From Alistipes putredinis DSM 17216 (GTDB lineage Bacteria > Bacteroidota > Bacteroidia > Bacteroidales > Rikenellaceae): a stretch of DNA of 64,000 nt. How positions within the stretch are numbered: the stretch's first letter is position 1; the number at the start of each line of letters is the position of its first letter. Location of the stretch: the NCBI RefSeq assembly GCF_000154465.1, contig NZ_DS499577.1, forward strand, positions 246,013 to 310,012, given 5' to 3'. Below are positions 54,524 to 63,567 of this stretch, in pieces. Both the position numbers and the translations under genes were made by a program. The notes under the pieces are model-generated. The model had not been told where the DNA came from. It worked only from the letters and a program-made list of their open reading frames with translations, and searched no databases.

Positions 54524-57040
54524 TTATTCGTTCGTTTGCAGCTCTTCCGGATGTGCTGTCGGGGTTTTTATCGTCGTAATTCCGGCCTCGGATTCGGTGA
54601 TCGTAGTCTCGGCCTGGGTGGACTGCGTCGCTGTTGCCGTCGGAGCGGAAGGTTCGGGAGTCGCCGTTTCCTTCGCAGTTCCGGTTTGCGTGAGTTGTAC
54701 CGCCGCCTGTTCCGGTACAGTCGCGAGGACTTCCGCCGTCGCGGAAGCCGATGTATCCGTTGTTTCCGTATCGCCTGCCGTATTGCCGTCCGTTACGTCG
54801 ATGCTCTCTTCCTCCATACCGAGCTGGATGGCATAAATATCTTTTCCCGTGTAATCGCCGAGTTCCTGTGCCGGAATCGTCCGTACCGAGATCGCGGTGA
54901 CGGGTATTCCCTGCGATCGGGTCAGGTATTCGACGATCGCGCTGTCGCGGCGGACGAGAATTTTTTCGAGCTGTCCGACGGCCTGGTCTCCGTAAAGCGT
55001 GAGGGCTTTCCGGCTGCCGGAGAGTTTGCTGCCGTCGATGCCGCGCAGGGCGAGCAGCGAGTCGGCGAAGCGCATCACTTCGTCCGATTTGAGCTTGGTC
55101 TCCTGGATTCGCTCGAAGTCGATCATCGACAGCCGCTCGCCCGCCGGAAGGGTCGAGTTGTAGCAGGCCATTTTGAGATTCAGTTCTGCCAGCCGTCCGA
55201 CGGCCTTGCTGCGGTTGATCCGCTGCGCGAGGCCTATCTGCATTTCGGGCTTGTCGCGCAGTATGTCGGCCACCTTATCCAGCGTGGCGTATTGATCCGT
55301 ATTGAGGGAGAATTGCAGCGGATCGACCTCGATGCGGTCGAGATTGTCGCCTCCGCCCGTCAGGAACGAGAAGGGTGCCGTCACGACTTTCAGCAGAACG
55401 TTGCCCAGCGCCTTCATCACGATCTTGCGGTAGGAGAATTCCGGGGAGTCGAGGTTGCCTTTCACCGGCAGGTCGATCTTGACGTGTCCTTTGCGGTCTT
55501 TGAGAATGTAAAGTCCCAGCTTGAGCGGAATCTTGAATTCAGGCTCCAGGTCCTTGCGTTTCTTGTCGACCTCGCATTGAAATATGTCGAGGTGGTTCGT
55601 GCCGTTGAGAAAACGGTCAGCGATGATGTTTTGGCTGCGGAACGTGAGGTTGCCGCCCGTGAGCGGGTAGGCCGTGAAATGTTCGCAGTAGGGGGTGAAA
55701 TCCTTGAGGTTGATGTTCGACAGAGCGACCATGAGGTTGTGGTTGTCGAGGTTCTGAAGCGAGCCTTTCCAACGGATATGGCCCGATCCCGTGCGTTGCA
55801 ATTTGGCGTCGAGCGTCAGTTCGTTCTGTTTGCTGAAATCGATGTCGCGGCTCGACAGCCGGATGTCCGAAATGAGGTATCGGAACGGTTTTTCGAACGT
55901 GTTGTCCGTGAAGGCGATCTCTCCCTTGTCCAGAAGCAGTTCGCCGACGGTGAAATTGAGCTGCGTCGTGGCCGGTTCTTCGCGTTCGATGGTTACGGTC
56001 GTTTCACCGTCGATGGTCGCTTCCGTTTCCGTCGGACGCTCTTCGGGAGCTTTGATCAGAGCGAGCAGGTTGTTGCCGCCGCCCCGGTAGATTTCGAACT
56101 GGGTGCGGATGCCGGCGGCATAGATTCGGCGAATATCGTACTGCATCGTGCCCAGATTGCCGTCCCGCAGGTCGAAATTGAGCGTATCGACGTCGATGAT
56201 CCGGTTGTCGCGGCTGTCGCGCAGTTTCAGCCCCGATGCGGCCGCTATGCCGTACGTGCGCAGGTCGAGCAGGTGGTTGGCGTTGCCTTTCACATGCAGG
56301 TCGAGCGTGACGAGGCCCTCTACCGAGCCGATGTCGATCACCTGATTGAAATAGGCCGCCGTGCCTGCCAGCGAGAGGTTCGAAAGCAGCAGGCTGAGGT
56401 CGTAGTCGGCCGTCGCCTGGTCGTATTCCAGCGAGGTGCGGAGCGAACCGCCCCGTGAGAAGTTGAACACGATGCCCATGTCCGTCCGTTCGTGTCCGGA
56501 GAGGTGCAGTCCCGGTACGTCGATGTCGAGCTCGTTGAAGCCCCACGTGACGTTACGCTGCATGTCCTTGTAAGTCAGCTCGCCGTTGTGTATCTTGATG
56601 TCGTCGATATCGACTGTCCAGGGGTTCGACGGGGCCTTTTCGACCGTGTCCGCAGGGGTCAGGAATCGGGTCAGCAGGTCGTCGAAATTGAAGCTGGTGC
56701 CATCCTGATAGACGTTCAGGTAGGGTTTGTCGATCAGTACGGCGTCGATGTGTATCCGCTGACGCAGCAGGGGCAGCAGGTGTATTCGAGTATAGAAATT
56801 TCCCAGCGATGCGAATGTCGTCGAGTCGTCCGGTTCGAGCATGGCGATCTGGTCGATTCGGAGTTTGCCGTTGAGTACGTTGAACCGCAGTTTCTCGATG
56901 GTTATTTGCCGGCCGACGAGTTCCTTGCTGTGTTTTTCAAGGTAGTTTTTCGCGATAGGAGGCAACAGCAGAATCGTCGTCACGACGAGTACTGCGATGA
57001 TGCCGAGGGTGACGAGCAGAATCTTGATCCATTTTTTCAT
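54524..57040 (-). CDS. DUF748/AsmA-like envelope protein
   Basis: Protein of 838 residues with one N-terminal membrane segment (about 6-28), then a long beta-rich periplasmic part with DUF748 stretches (LEPDDSTTFASLGNFYTRI, LRQRIHIDAVLIDKPYL, KIPLKLGLYILKDRKGHVKIDLPVKG). An 80-residue Thr/Ala/Glu tail follows (TDTSASATAE and similar), probably disordered. AsmA relatives bridge the two membranes and move lipids. It lies 35 bases after the dehydrogenase gene in the same direction; whether it belongs to the steroid-type operon functionally is open. Confidence 0.88.
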   Translation of the reverse strand: MKKWIKILLVTLGIIAVLVVTTILLLPPIAKNYLEKHSKELVGRQITIEKLRFNVLNGKLRIDQIAMLEPDDSTTFASLGNFYTRIHLLPLLRQRIHIDAVLIDKPYLNVYQDGTSFNFDDLLTRFLTPADTVEKAPSNPWTVDIDDIKIHNGELTYKDMQRNVTWGFNELDIDVPGLHLSGHERTDMGIVFNFSRGGSLRTSLEYDQATADYDLSLLLSNLSLAGTAAYFNQVIDIGSVEGLVTLDLHVKGNANHLLDLRTYGIAAASGLKLRDSRDNRIIDVDTLNFDLRDGNLGTMQYDIRRIYAAGIRTQFEIYRGGGNNLLALIKAPEERPTETEATIDGETTVTIEREEPATTQLNFTVGELLLDKGEIAFTDNTFEKPFRYLISDIRLSSRDIDFSKQNELTLDAKLQRTGSGHIRWKGSLQNLDNHNLMVALSNINLKDFTPYCEHFTAYPLTGGNLTFRSQNIIADRFLNGTNHLDIFQCEVDKKRKDLEPEFKIPLKLGLYILKDRKGHVKIDLPVKGNLDSPEFSYRKIVMKALGNVLLKVVTAPFSFLTGGGDNLDRIEVDPLQFSLNTDQYATLDKVADILRDKPEMQIGLAQRINRSKAVGRLAELNLKMACYNSTLPAGERLSMIDFERIQETKLKSDEVMRFADSLLALRGIDGSKLSGSRKALTLYGDQAVGQLEKILVRRDSAIVEYLTRSQGIPVTAISVRTIPAQELGDYTGKDIYAIQLGMEEESIDVTDGNTAGDTETTDTSASATAEVLATVPEQAAVQLTQTGTAKETATPEPSAPTATATQSTQAETTITESEAGITTIKTPTAHPEELQTNE

Positions 57041-57075
57041 GGCCGTCTATCTTCTTTTTTATCGGGTTCTGTGTG

Positions 57076-57888
57076 TTAGCGTTGAAGCTTCATCGTGTAC
57101 TTGCGGGCAACCCGGAGTACGCACATCGGCATCAGACGGCAGAAGGGTATGAAAAGCCGGTTCCACCAGCCGGGTACGCAGCAACGGCGTCCTCGCCAGA
57201 GGGCTTTCAAGGCTCGCCGGGCACAACTGTCCGGTGTGATGAGCACACCCAGCCGCAGCCCGATGCGCTGCCAGCGGGGCGGCAGTCCGTAGAGGTCGGT
57301 GGCCACACCTGCCGGGCAGACGGCCGTGACACGGATGTTCTGTTCGCGCACCTCCTTGGCGAAAGCTACCGAAAAACCACGCAGGTAGGATTTGCTGGCG
57401 CTGTACAGCGCCAGTCCCGGCCAGGGCATCCAGAGCGAATAGGAGGCCATGTTGAGGATATGTCCTCCACAGCCCCGGCGGGACATTTCGGCGCCGAACA
57501 GCCGACAGGTCAGGGTCGTGGTCAGGGCATGGAGGCAGAGGATTCTTTCGATCCGCTCGACGGGTGTTTGCAGAATGTCGCGGAACGAGAAAGCTCCGGC
57601 GTTATTGACCAGGACATCGACTTCACGGCCGAGAGCCTGTACCCGCTCGAAAAGTTCGTGTGCGGCTTCGGGTCGTGCCAGGTCGATCGGGATGACCTCT
57701 ACCGCCAATCCGTATTGTTCGTGGAGTTCTTCGGCTGCGGCTTCCAGTTTCGCCGGATCGAGTCCTGCGAGGATCAGCCGGTATCCGAGTTCGGCCAGCC
57801 GCCTGGCCATGCAGCGCCCGATGCCGCTGCCGGCACCCGTCACCAGAGCGGTCCGGCTCCCTTTTTCGATCGTTCCCTTGCGTGTCAT
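57076..57888 (-). CDS. Short-chain dehydrogenase/reductase
   Basis: Protein of 270 residues of the classical SDR fold: TGAGSGIG (NAD(P) site), NNAG, NMASYS (catalytic Ser) and YSASK (catalytic Tyr and Lys). The C-terminus is basic and hydrophobic (WWNRLFIPFCRLMPM), so it may sit on the membrane. The start at 57888 overlaps the stop of the old yellow enzyme gene. Beside a steroid 5-alpha-reductase homologue it could be a hydroxysteroid dehydrogenase; this is inference from context. Confidence 0.88.
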   Translation of the reverse strand: MTRKGTIEKGSRTALVTGAGSGIGRCMARRLAELGYRLILAGLDPAKLEAAAEELHEQYGLAVEVIPIDLARPEAAHELFERVQALGREVDVLVNNAGAFSFRDILQTPVERIERILCLHALTTTLTCRLFGAEMSRRGCGGHILNMASYSLWMPWPGLALYSASKSYLRGFSVAFAKEVREQNIRVTAVCPAGVATDLYGLPPRWQRIGLRLGVLITPDSCARRALKALWRGRRCCVPGWWNRLFIPFCRLMPMCVLRVARKYTMKLQR

Positions 57889-59114
57889 TACGGTAGTTTT
57901 GCCAGTTCCTCCCGGATTTTTCGGGGCAGGTCGCCGCAATGTTTGCAGCATTTCATATCGACCGAATACATGCGGGCGATGCAGTAGTTGCGGTGGTCGC
58001 ACTCGCTGCGGGTCGCCGCATCGCCTTCGCGCAGCTTGTTCACGAAAGCCGGGTCGTTCACGAGCGCCCGAGCCATCTGCACCAGTTCGAACCCGCTGTC
58101 CAGAGCCCGCTCGATTCCTTCGCGGCTCACCAGACCTCCCACGTAAATTAGCGGCAGTTGCAGCGCTTCGCGGAATTTTTTGGCATCCTCCAGGAAGTAG
58201 CACTCCGAGAAGGGGAACTGCCGGATCATGAAGGGGCCGCAGTAGCGGATGAAGGCCCGCAACCAGAGGGGCGAGTAGTAGCTCATGGTGTAGATCGGAA
58301 TCAGACCCCGCATCACGGCCATCGGCGCCTTGCTTACGAAACCGCCCGAGAGAACGATGCCATTGACCTTCCAGCGCTCGATTTCGCGGGCGATCTCGAT
58401 GCTCTCCGGAATCTCGATGCCGCCCTTGAATCCGTCGTACATGTTGTGCTTGACGAGTACCGAGGTGCCCGTCGCAGCGGCGGCGTTCATCACCTCCTCG
58501 AGGCACATGCGCATGAAGCGCATCCGGTTGTCGAGCGAGCCGCCGTATTCGTCGCGGCGGTGGTTGGTATAGGGCGAGAGGAACTGCGAGATGAGGTAGC
58601 CGTGCCCGGCGTGCACCTCGACGCAGTCGAAACCGGCGGCATGAGCTGTTCGCACGGCCTTGCCGAAGTCTTTGGAAACCTGCATTATTTCGTCCCGGCG
58701 CATTTTGCGGACGGGGGTGTAGGCGTATAGGTTGAATCCGCTCGAAGCCCCGATGGGAATCTGTCCGGCGGTCGAGTAGTGGGTCATGTTGCCGCAGTGA
58801 CCGATCTGGATCGAAGCGGCGGCGCCTTCCTTGTGGATGGCGTCGGTGATGTCGCGTAGCGCCGGGACGATCTCCGGGCGCAGCCAAAGTTGGCTCTTGA
58901 ACGAGAGCCCGCTGCGGCAGACGGCAGCGTAGGCCAGCGTGGTCATGCCGATACCGCCCCGGGCGACGCTCACGTGGTAGTCCTTGAGCTGCTGCGTGGG
59001 GCTGAAGTCTTTGCCCATCGATTCGAAGGCTGCCGAACGGATGGTGCGGTTGCGGAGCGTAACCTGCCCCAGACGATAGGGCGTGAAGAGTACGGAATCC
59101 TGCAAATTACTCAT
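57888..59114 (-). CDS. NADH:flavin oxidoreductase (old yellow enzyme type)
   Basis: TIM-barrel enoate reductase of 408 residues starting MSNLQDSVLFTPYRLGQVTLRN. Seen: IQIGHCGN, HAGHGYLISQFLSPYTNHRRDEYGG, and the FMN phosphate site YVGGLVSREGIERAL. The C-terminus carries a cysteine set (ECDHRNYC, KCCKHCG) that may bind a [4Fe-4S] cluster, as in BaiCD-like enzymes, but the second Rossmann domain of those is absent. Reduction of a conjugated ketone of a steroid or bile acid is suggested by its neighbours. The start at 59114 is chosen over a longer frame that overlaps the upstream gene. Confidence 0.9.
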   Translation of the reverse strand: MSNLQDSVLFTPYRLGQVTLRNRTIRSAAFESMGKDFSPTQQLKDYHVSVARGGIGMTTLAYAAVCRSGLSFKSQLWLRPEIVPALRDITDAIHKEGAAASIQIGHCGNMTHYSTAGQIPIGASSGFNLYAYTPVRKMRRDEIMQVSKDFGKAVRTAHAAGFDCVEVHAGHGYLISQFLSPYTNHRRDEYGGSLDNRMRFMRMCLEEVMNAAAATGTSVLVKHNMYDGFKGGIEIPESIEIAREIERWKVNGIVLSGGFVSKAPMAVMRGLIPIYTMSYYSPLWLRAFIRYCGPFMIRQFPFSECYFLEDAKKFREALQLPLIYVGGLVSREGIERALDSGFELVQMARALVNDPAFVNKLREGDAATRSECDHRNYCIARMYSVDMKCCKHCGDLPRKIREELAKLP

Positions 59115-59124
59115 AATTGGAAAC

Positions 59125-59886
59125 TTAATAGATGAAAGGTATGATCCTCTTTCGGTGCAGGGAGGTGAACTCCTGCCCGAACTCTTTTTCATATCGTTTG
59201 TAAAGCGAAGCTGCGCGGGGGGCGAGGTTGGCGAAGGTCCACCAGGCGAACACTGCCCCGGCCCATGACCACGAAGCGATGGCGAAGCCCACCCATTCGG
59301 TCAGCTCTCCGAAATAGTTGGCCGACGAAACGTAGCGGAACATACCGCCCCGGGGAATGTAATGGCGTGTATCGCCCGGCTTGCGCAGATGGCGGATGAT
59401 GTAGTCGGAATGGAGGTTGATGACCATGCCTGCGACGAAAAGCGCGGCTCCGATGTAAAAATAGGGTTTGGAGAACCAGCCTTCGTAATAGTCGGCAGGA
59501 GAGATGTAGAAGATCCAGCCGCCTTGCATCAGGGCGTTGAGCGTATTGAAGAGCATGCCCATTCCCACGATACCGGCCGGCATTTTCGAATTGCCCCGGA
59601 TCAGCAGCGGAAAGATGAACGCCCGTTGCAGGTAGTGTCCCTGGAACAGGATCAGCAGGGCCAGCGGCGCCGCTTCCCACGTGCGGTCGGAGAGGAGCCA
59701 GAGAACGGTCATGGCGATGAATACCGGACACTCCATCAGCACCCAGCCGATCCGGTTCGGGATCGGGAAGCCGTATTTACGGTTGAAGAGATAGCCGTAT
59801 CCGGCCTCGAAATAATGGAGTGCGATGTAAACCGCCAAGGCCAGCAGGGCCATGACGATCAAAAAAATGTTAAAATATGCTGCCAT
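59125..59886 (-). CDS. 3-oxo-5-alpha-steroid 4-dehydrogenase homologue (5-alpha-reductase)
   Basis: Membrane protein of 253 residues with six to seven segments. It is a PF02544-type steroid 5-alpha-reductase: MECPVFIAMTVLW, FQGHYLQRAFIFPLLIRG, and the conserved C-terminal half HYIPRGGMFRYVSSANYFGELTEWVGFAIAS (NADPH site) with EFTSLHRKRIIPFIY at the end. It would reduce the C4-C5 double bond of 3-oxo-steroids. First gene of a tight operon (10 bases to the next start). Homologues in gut Bacteroidales act on bile acid intermediates. Confidence 0.92.
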   Translation of the reverse strand: MAAYFNIFLIVMALLALAVYIALHYFEAGYGYLFNRKYGFPIPNRIGWVLMECPVFIAMTVLWLLSDRTWEAAPLALLILFQGHYLQRAFIFPLLIRGNSKMPAGIVGMGMLFNTLNALMQGGWIFYISPADYYEGWFSKPYFYIGAALFVAGMVINLHSDYIIRHLRKPGDTRHYIPRGGMFRYVSSANYFGELTEWVGFAIASWSWAGAVFAWWTFANLAPRAASLYKRYEKEFGQEFTSLHRKRIIPFIY

Positions 59887-59934
59887 GCCGCAAAAGTTTT
59901 TACCTATTTTATAAAGGGTGGATAAAAATTATTA

Positions 59935-59942
59935 CAAAGGTA
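59935..59942 (-). promoter_or_regulatory. -7 box of the steroid-type operon
   Basis: TACCTTTG on the minus strand, 49 bases before the 5-alpha-reductase start. TTTG at 59966-59969 is 23 bases away, slightly long. The adjacent AAAGGTAGTGAAAATGAG resembles the left end of a family A repeat. The rest of the gap to 60231 holds no gene. Confidence 0.55.
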
Positions 59943-60231
59943 GTGAAAATGAGAACAGAATAAAACAAATGAGTTCGTTTTTTTTATGCCGGAGGCTCCC
60001 TGTCTTCTGCGGGGGCGATAAAAACGGGAACAGAGTCCGACCGGTGCGTCCGGCGGCTTTGCCGAGTGCGTCCGACCTTTTCGAAAGTATGTTTCCGGGT
60101 TGTTGAATTTCGTTATTTCGGGGTTTTATCTGCGAATGTGCCGGATGTCTTCTGAAAATGTTTGGAGGCGGGATTGCCTCCTGGCATAGTTTGTGTCATT
60201 CTTCTGTTACGAACCAAAATAATTATAGCGT

Positions 60232-61644
60232 ATGAACCAGAAACGAAACAATGATGAACTGCTGACGACAGTTTTCGGATCGAAAGAAGTGCTCGAGCCT
60301 GCTCCCACCGATGTGATCCCCCAGGGAATGATGCGCCCGGAAATTGCATATCAGATCGTCAAAGACGAAACTTATCCCCAGACTCAGCCCCGGTTGAATC
60401 TGGCGACGTTCGTGACTACCTACATGGACGAATACGCTACCCGACTTATGAATGAAGCAATCAGTGTAAACTATATCGACGAAACGGAGTATCCCCGCAT
60501 TGCCGTTATGAATGGACGCTGTATCAACATGATCGCCAATCTTTGGAATACTCCGGAGAAGGCGCAGTGGAAGGCAGGCGCCCTCGGTATCGGCTCTTCG
60601 GAGGCATGTATGTTGGGCGGTGTGGCCGCGTGGCTGCGCTGGCGCAAGCGTCGCCAGGCTGCGGGCAAACCGTTCGACAAACCGAATCTGGTGATGAGCG
60701 CCGGTTTCCAGGTGGTGTGGGAGAAGTTCTGCCAGCTTTGGCAAATCGAACTGCGAACCGTGCCTCTGACGCTGAAGAACCCGACGCTCGATCCCGAGCA
60801 GGCGCTCGCCATGTGCGACGAGAACACGATCTGTATCGTACCGATTCAGGGCGTTACCTGGACGGGTCTGAACGATGATGTCGAGGCGCTCGACAAGGCG
60901 CTCGATGCTTACAACAAGAAGACCGGCTTCGAAATTCCGATCCACGTGGACGCCGCTTCCGGCGGTTTCATCCTGCCGTTCCTGAATCCCGAGGTGAAAT
61001 GGGACTTCCGCCTGAAGTGGGTGCTCTCGATCTCTACGTCGGGTCACAAGTACGGCCTGGTGTATCCGGGCCTGGGTTGGGTAGTTTGGAAGGACAAGAA
61101 ATACCTGCCCGATGAGATGTCGTTCAGCGTCAATTACCTGGGCGCGAATATCACGCAGGTCGGTCTGAACTTCTCGCGTCCGGCGGCCCAGGTGCTGGGA
61201 CAGTACTACAATTTCCTCCGCCTGGGATTCGAGGGCTACAAGGAGATTCAGCAGAATTCGATGGACATCGCCACCTATTGCCACGATCAGATCGGCAAGA
61301 TGAAGTGCTTCCGCAACTATGCCGACAAGCTGGTCAATCCGTTGTTCATCTGGTATATGAATCCCGATTACGACAAGAAGGCCAAGTGGACGCTCTACGA
61401 CCTGCAGGCTCTGCTGCAGCAGAGCGGGTGGATGGTTCCGGCCTATACGATGCCTGAGAACCTGGAAAATCTGGTCGTAATGCGTGTGGTCGTTCGCCAG
61501 GGTACGTCGCGCGATATGATCGACATGCTTATCGACGACATCAAGAACGCTGTGGCCGAGCTTGAAAAGCTGGAGTATCCGACCGATTCCCGTATCAAAT
61601 ACGAGAAGCAGATCAAGCAGAAAGGCCGCGTATTTACGCACTGA
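60232..61644 (+). CDS. gadB: Glutamate decarboxylase
   Basis: PLP enzyme of 470 residues converting glutamate to GABA and CO2, consuming a proton. The PLP lysine is Lys273 in STSGHKYG; GIGSSEACMLGG and HVDAASGGF (the Asp that holds the PLP ring) are present. The C-terminal HIS-like end (RVFTH) matches the E. coli GadB tail that closes the active site at neutral pH. No antiporter (gadC) or glutaminase gene adjoins, so acid-resistance partners must lie elsewhere. Confidence 0.96.
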   Translation: MNQKRNNDELLTTVFGSKEVLEPAPTDVIPQGMMRPEIAYQIVKDETYPQTQPRLNLATFVTTYMDEYATRLMNEAISVNYIDETEYPRIAVMNGRCINMIANLWNTPEKAQWKAGALGIGSSEACMLGGVAAWLRWRKRRQAAGKPFDKPNLVMSAGFQVVWEKFCQLWQIELRTVPLTLKNPTLDPEQALAMCDENTICIVPIQGVTWTGLNDDVEALDKALDAYNKKTGFEIPIHVDAASGGFILPFLNPEVKWDFRLKWVLSISTSGHKYGLVYPGLGWVVWKDKKYLPDEMSFSVNYLGANITQVGLNFSRPAAQVLGQYYNFLRLGFEGYKEIQQNSMDIATYCHDQIGKMKCFRNYADKLVNPLFIWYMNPDYDKKAKWTLYDLQALLQQSGWMVPAYTMPENLENLVVMRVVVRQGTSRDMIDMLIDDIKNAVAELEKLEYPTDSRIKYEKQIKQKGRVFTH

Positions 61645-61825
61645 TCCGCAGAAACCCGATCCTGCATCCGCCCCGTCGAACCGCTGCACGTGCAGCCGGG
61701 GAGAGTTGATGGTTGCGACCGCAATCCGCCTGTCCCGATTGGTGGCGGTGCCGATGCGGTGGGTTGGGATTCCCGCTGATCGCCCGGCTTGCGGGGTTAG
61801 CCTCTTCCCGTGACCGAGGCATTGC

Positions 61826-61868
61826 AAGCTCCGCCCGTCTGAATTTTCAGACGGGCGGAGCTTTTTTT
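61826..61868 (+). terminator. Terminator of gadB
   Basis: 18 bp perfect stem AAGCTCCGCCCGTCTGAA and its complement, loop TT, followed by a T run. The 180 bases between the gadB stop and this hairpin contain no gene. Confidence 0.92.
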
Positions 61869-61902
61869 ACGAAAAATCGTTGCATAATTAAAATAAAAAT
61901 GA

Positions 61903-61910
61903 TATATTTG
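61903..61910 (+). promoter_or_regulatory. -7 box of the lipoprotein gene at 61960
   Basis: TATATTTG with GTTG at 61879-61882 (20-base spacing, one mismatch in -33). Confidence 0.6.
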
Positions 61911-61959
61911 GGCAAATGAAAAAAAACTATTTACCAACCAAACTAAAACCTTTGTATTT

Positions 61960-63447
61960 ATGAAAAAATTTAATTACTTATTCGGCTGGCTTTTTTGCGG
62001 GGCGGCGCTTCTCGGTTTTGGATGCGACGATGACAAGACGGATGTCCCCCCCCCGACGGTTACGTTTGAAATCGCGACGCCGGAAGCCTCGTCTAATTCC
62101 GTTTCTGTGACGGTTACGCCGTCGGACGACAAAACGACCTATTTTGCGGGAGTGACGGAATCTTCCTCCGTCGAAGGACTTGCCGACGAGGAGCTTGTTG
62201 CCGAAATGGTCGCACGTTCGGATTTCGACAAGTGTCTTTACATGGGCAAGAAAGATGTTTCGGCAACCGGGCTGAAGGCTGATACCGATTATACGGTGGT
62301 GGTTTTCAGCTATCAGAATAAAGAAGTCGGAGCTGTGGTCAAGAAGACCGTCAGGACGCAGAAGGAGGGTGATGGGCCGACGCCGGGCGATTTCAAAATC
62401 GAGATCACGGTAACCGATATCACCCACAATTCGGCTAAGGTGAAGGTTACGCCCAGCGACGATACGGTGGACTACTACGTGAACGTGTTTCCCAAATCCG
62501 AGGTCGAGCGTGACGGAAAGATGCTTGAAGGCTGGGAGTTCATCGAATATTACGGACAGGACCCCTACATCGGGAACAAAACCCAGAAGGGTGTGTACGA
62601 GAGGTCGCTATCGGGACTTTCGTCGAGCTACTCGTACGTAGTGGCGGCTTACGACCTTTCTCAGGATGAGGAAGTCGTTTATTATGAGTTCCTGACGACC
62701 AAGGCTCCGGACGTTCCCGACCAGTTCCAGATTACGAACATCCAGCCTACGACCACGGGGGTGACCTTTACCGTGACACCCCAGAGTGCGGACGAATGGT
62801 ATTGCGCCTGGATTACGACGAAATCTACCTATGAGAGTTTCGAGCCGGAATCGTATATTCAGGGCGTTTATTATGGCCTGAACAATATTGCGGTTGATAA
62901 GCAGATGACGATGTCGGACTACGTGAAGTCGATCGCCAAGCAGGGTACGGCAGAGTGGAGCAATTATGACGGCGATCTGAAGCCCAAGACTGATTACGTG
63001 ATCTTGGCGTTTTACGTGGACCCGAACAATGAAGACCAGTTGAAGGTATACGACTATGCATATACGAAGGCGGAATTCCGCACGGAGACTCCGGAGACCG
63101 AAATTTCGTTGACGCTGGGCGACATCAAGAACCTGACGGACAACGGCGACGGTACTGCCGAGGTAACGGTTCATGTCAAGGCCTCCCTGGCCACATCGTA
63201 TCGCATCGGCGCTCACACGCAGACCGAAATCGATGAGGAAATCGCGAATGGTTACGGCCCTGAGGATTGGGGGGACTTTTGGATCAGTTGGCGTCCCTCC
63301 TCCGATGTCGAAGGCATTTGTTCACCCGAAGGCGCCGATGTCACTGCGCTCATTCCTTTCGTTGCAGGACAGGGATATTGCCTCATTTTCCGAGTCCGTA
63401 GTGAAGATGGCAACACGAAAACCGAGTACAAACCTTTGAATAAATAA
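61960..63447 (+). CDS. Surface lipoprotein with fibronectin-III-like repeats and a C9 tract
   Basis: Protein of 495 residues: lipobox GFGC (Cys22) with an acidic DDD tail, then four related beta-sandwich units (about 33-130, 145-245, 252-370 and 380-495). Each opens on a strand such as VTFEIATPEASSNSVSVTVTPSDD and closes with a (D/S)YTVVVFSY type strand. No catalytic motif is seen; I read it as a surface adhesin or binding protein. Codons 29-32 are written by nine C in a row, just after the anchor. It is followed by a related gene. Confidence 0.8.
   Translation: MKKFNYLFGWLFCGAALLGFGCDDDKTDVPPPTVTFEIATPEASSNSVSVTVTPSDDKTTYFAGVTESSSVEGLADEELVAEMVARSDFDKCLYMGKKDVSATGLKADTDYTVVVFSYQNKEVGAVVKKTVRTQKEGDGPTPGDFKIEITVTDITHNSAKVKVTPSDDTVDYYVNVFPKSEVERDGKMLEGWEFIEYYGQDPYIGNKTQKGVYERSLSGLSSSYSYVVAAYDLSQDEEVVYYEFLTTKAPDVPDQFQITNIQPTTTGVTFTVTPQSADEWYCAWITTKSTYESFEPESYIQGVYYGLNNIAVDKQMTMSDYVKSIAKQGTAEWSNYDGDLKPKTDYVILAFYVDPNNEDQLKVYDYAYTKAEFRTETPETEISLTLGDIKNLTDNGDGTAEVTVHVKASLATSYRIGAHTQTEIDEEIANGYGPEDWGDFWISWRPSSDVEGICSPEGADVTALIPFVAGQGYCLIFRVRSEDGNTKTEYKPLNK
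62046..62054 (+). repeat. C9 homopolymer near the lipoprotein N-terminus
   Basis: Nine C from the last base of Val29 to the second base of Pro32, seven codons after the lipobox Cys; in frame as written. Confidence 0.9.
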
Positions 63448-63567
63448 CATTCGGATACATATTCCGGTCCGGTATTTCTCGGCGAATGCAGGTTTTCTGT
63501 TTCATCTGAGATTCGGAGAATAATGGTGGGGAGATGCCGGACCGGATTTTTCTTTGAAGTTCATGCT

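Noticed and set aside
54467..56458. Plus-strand open frame of 663 codons over the DUF748 gene
   Set aside because: Cys- and Arg-rich start with no domain; DUF748 on the minus strand explains the region.
57889..58887. Extension of the SDR frame upstream to 58887 (603 codons), as if a fusion
   Set aside because: The extra part lies over the old yellow enzyme gene in another frame and is Arg-rich noise; the SDR begins at 57888 with its own ATG.
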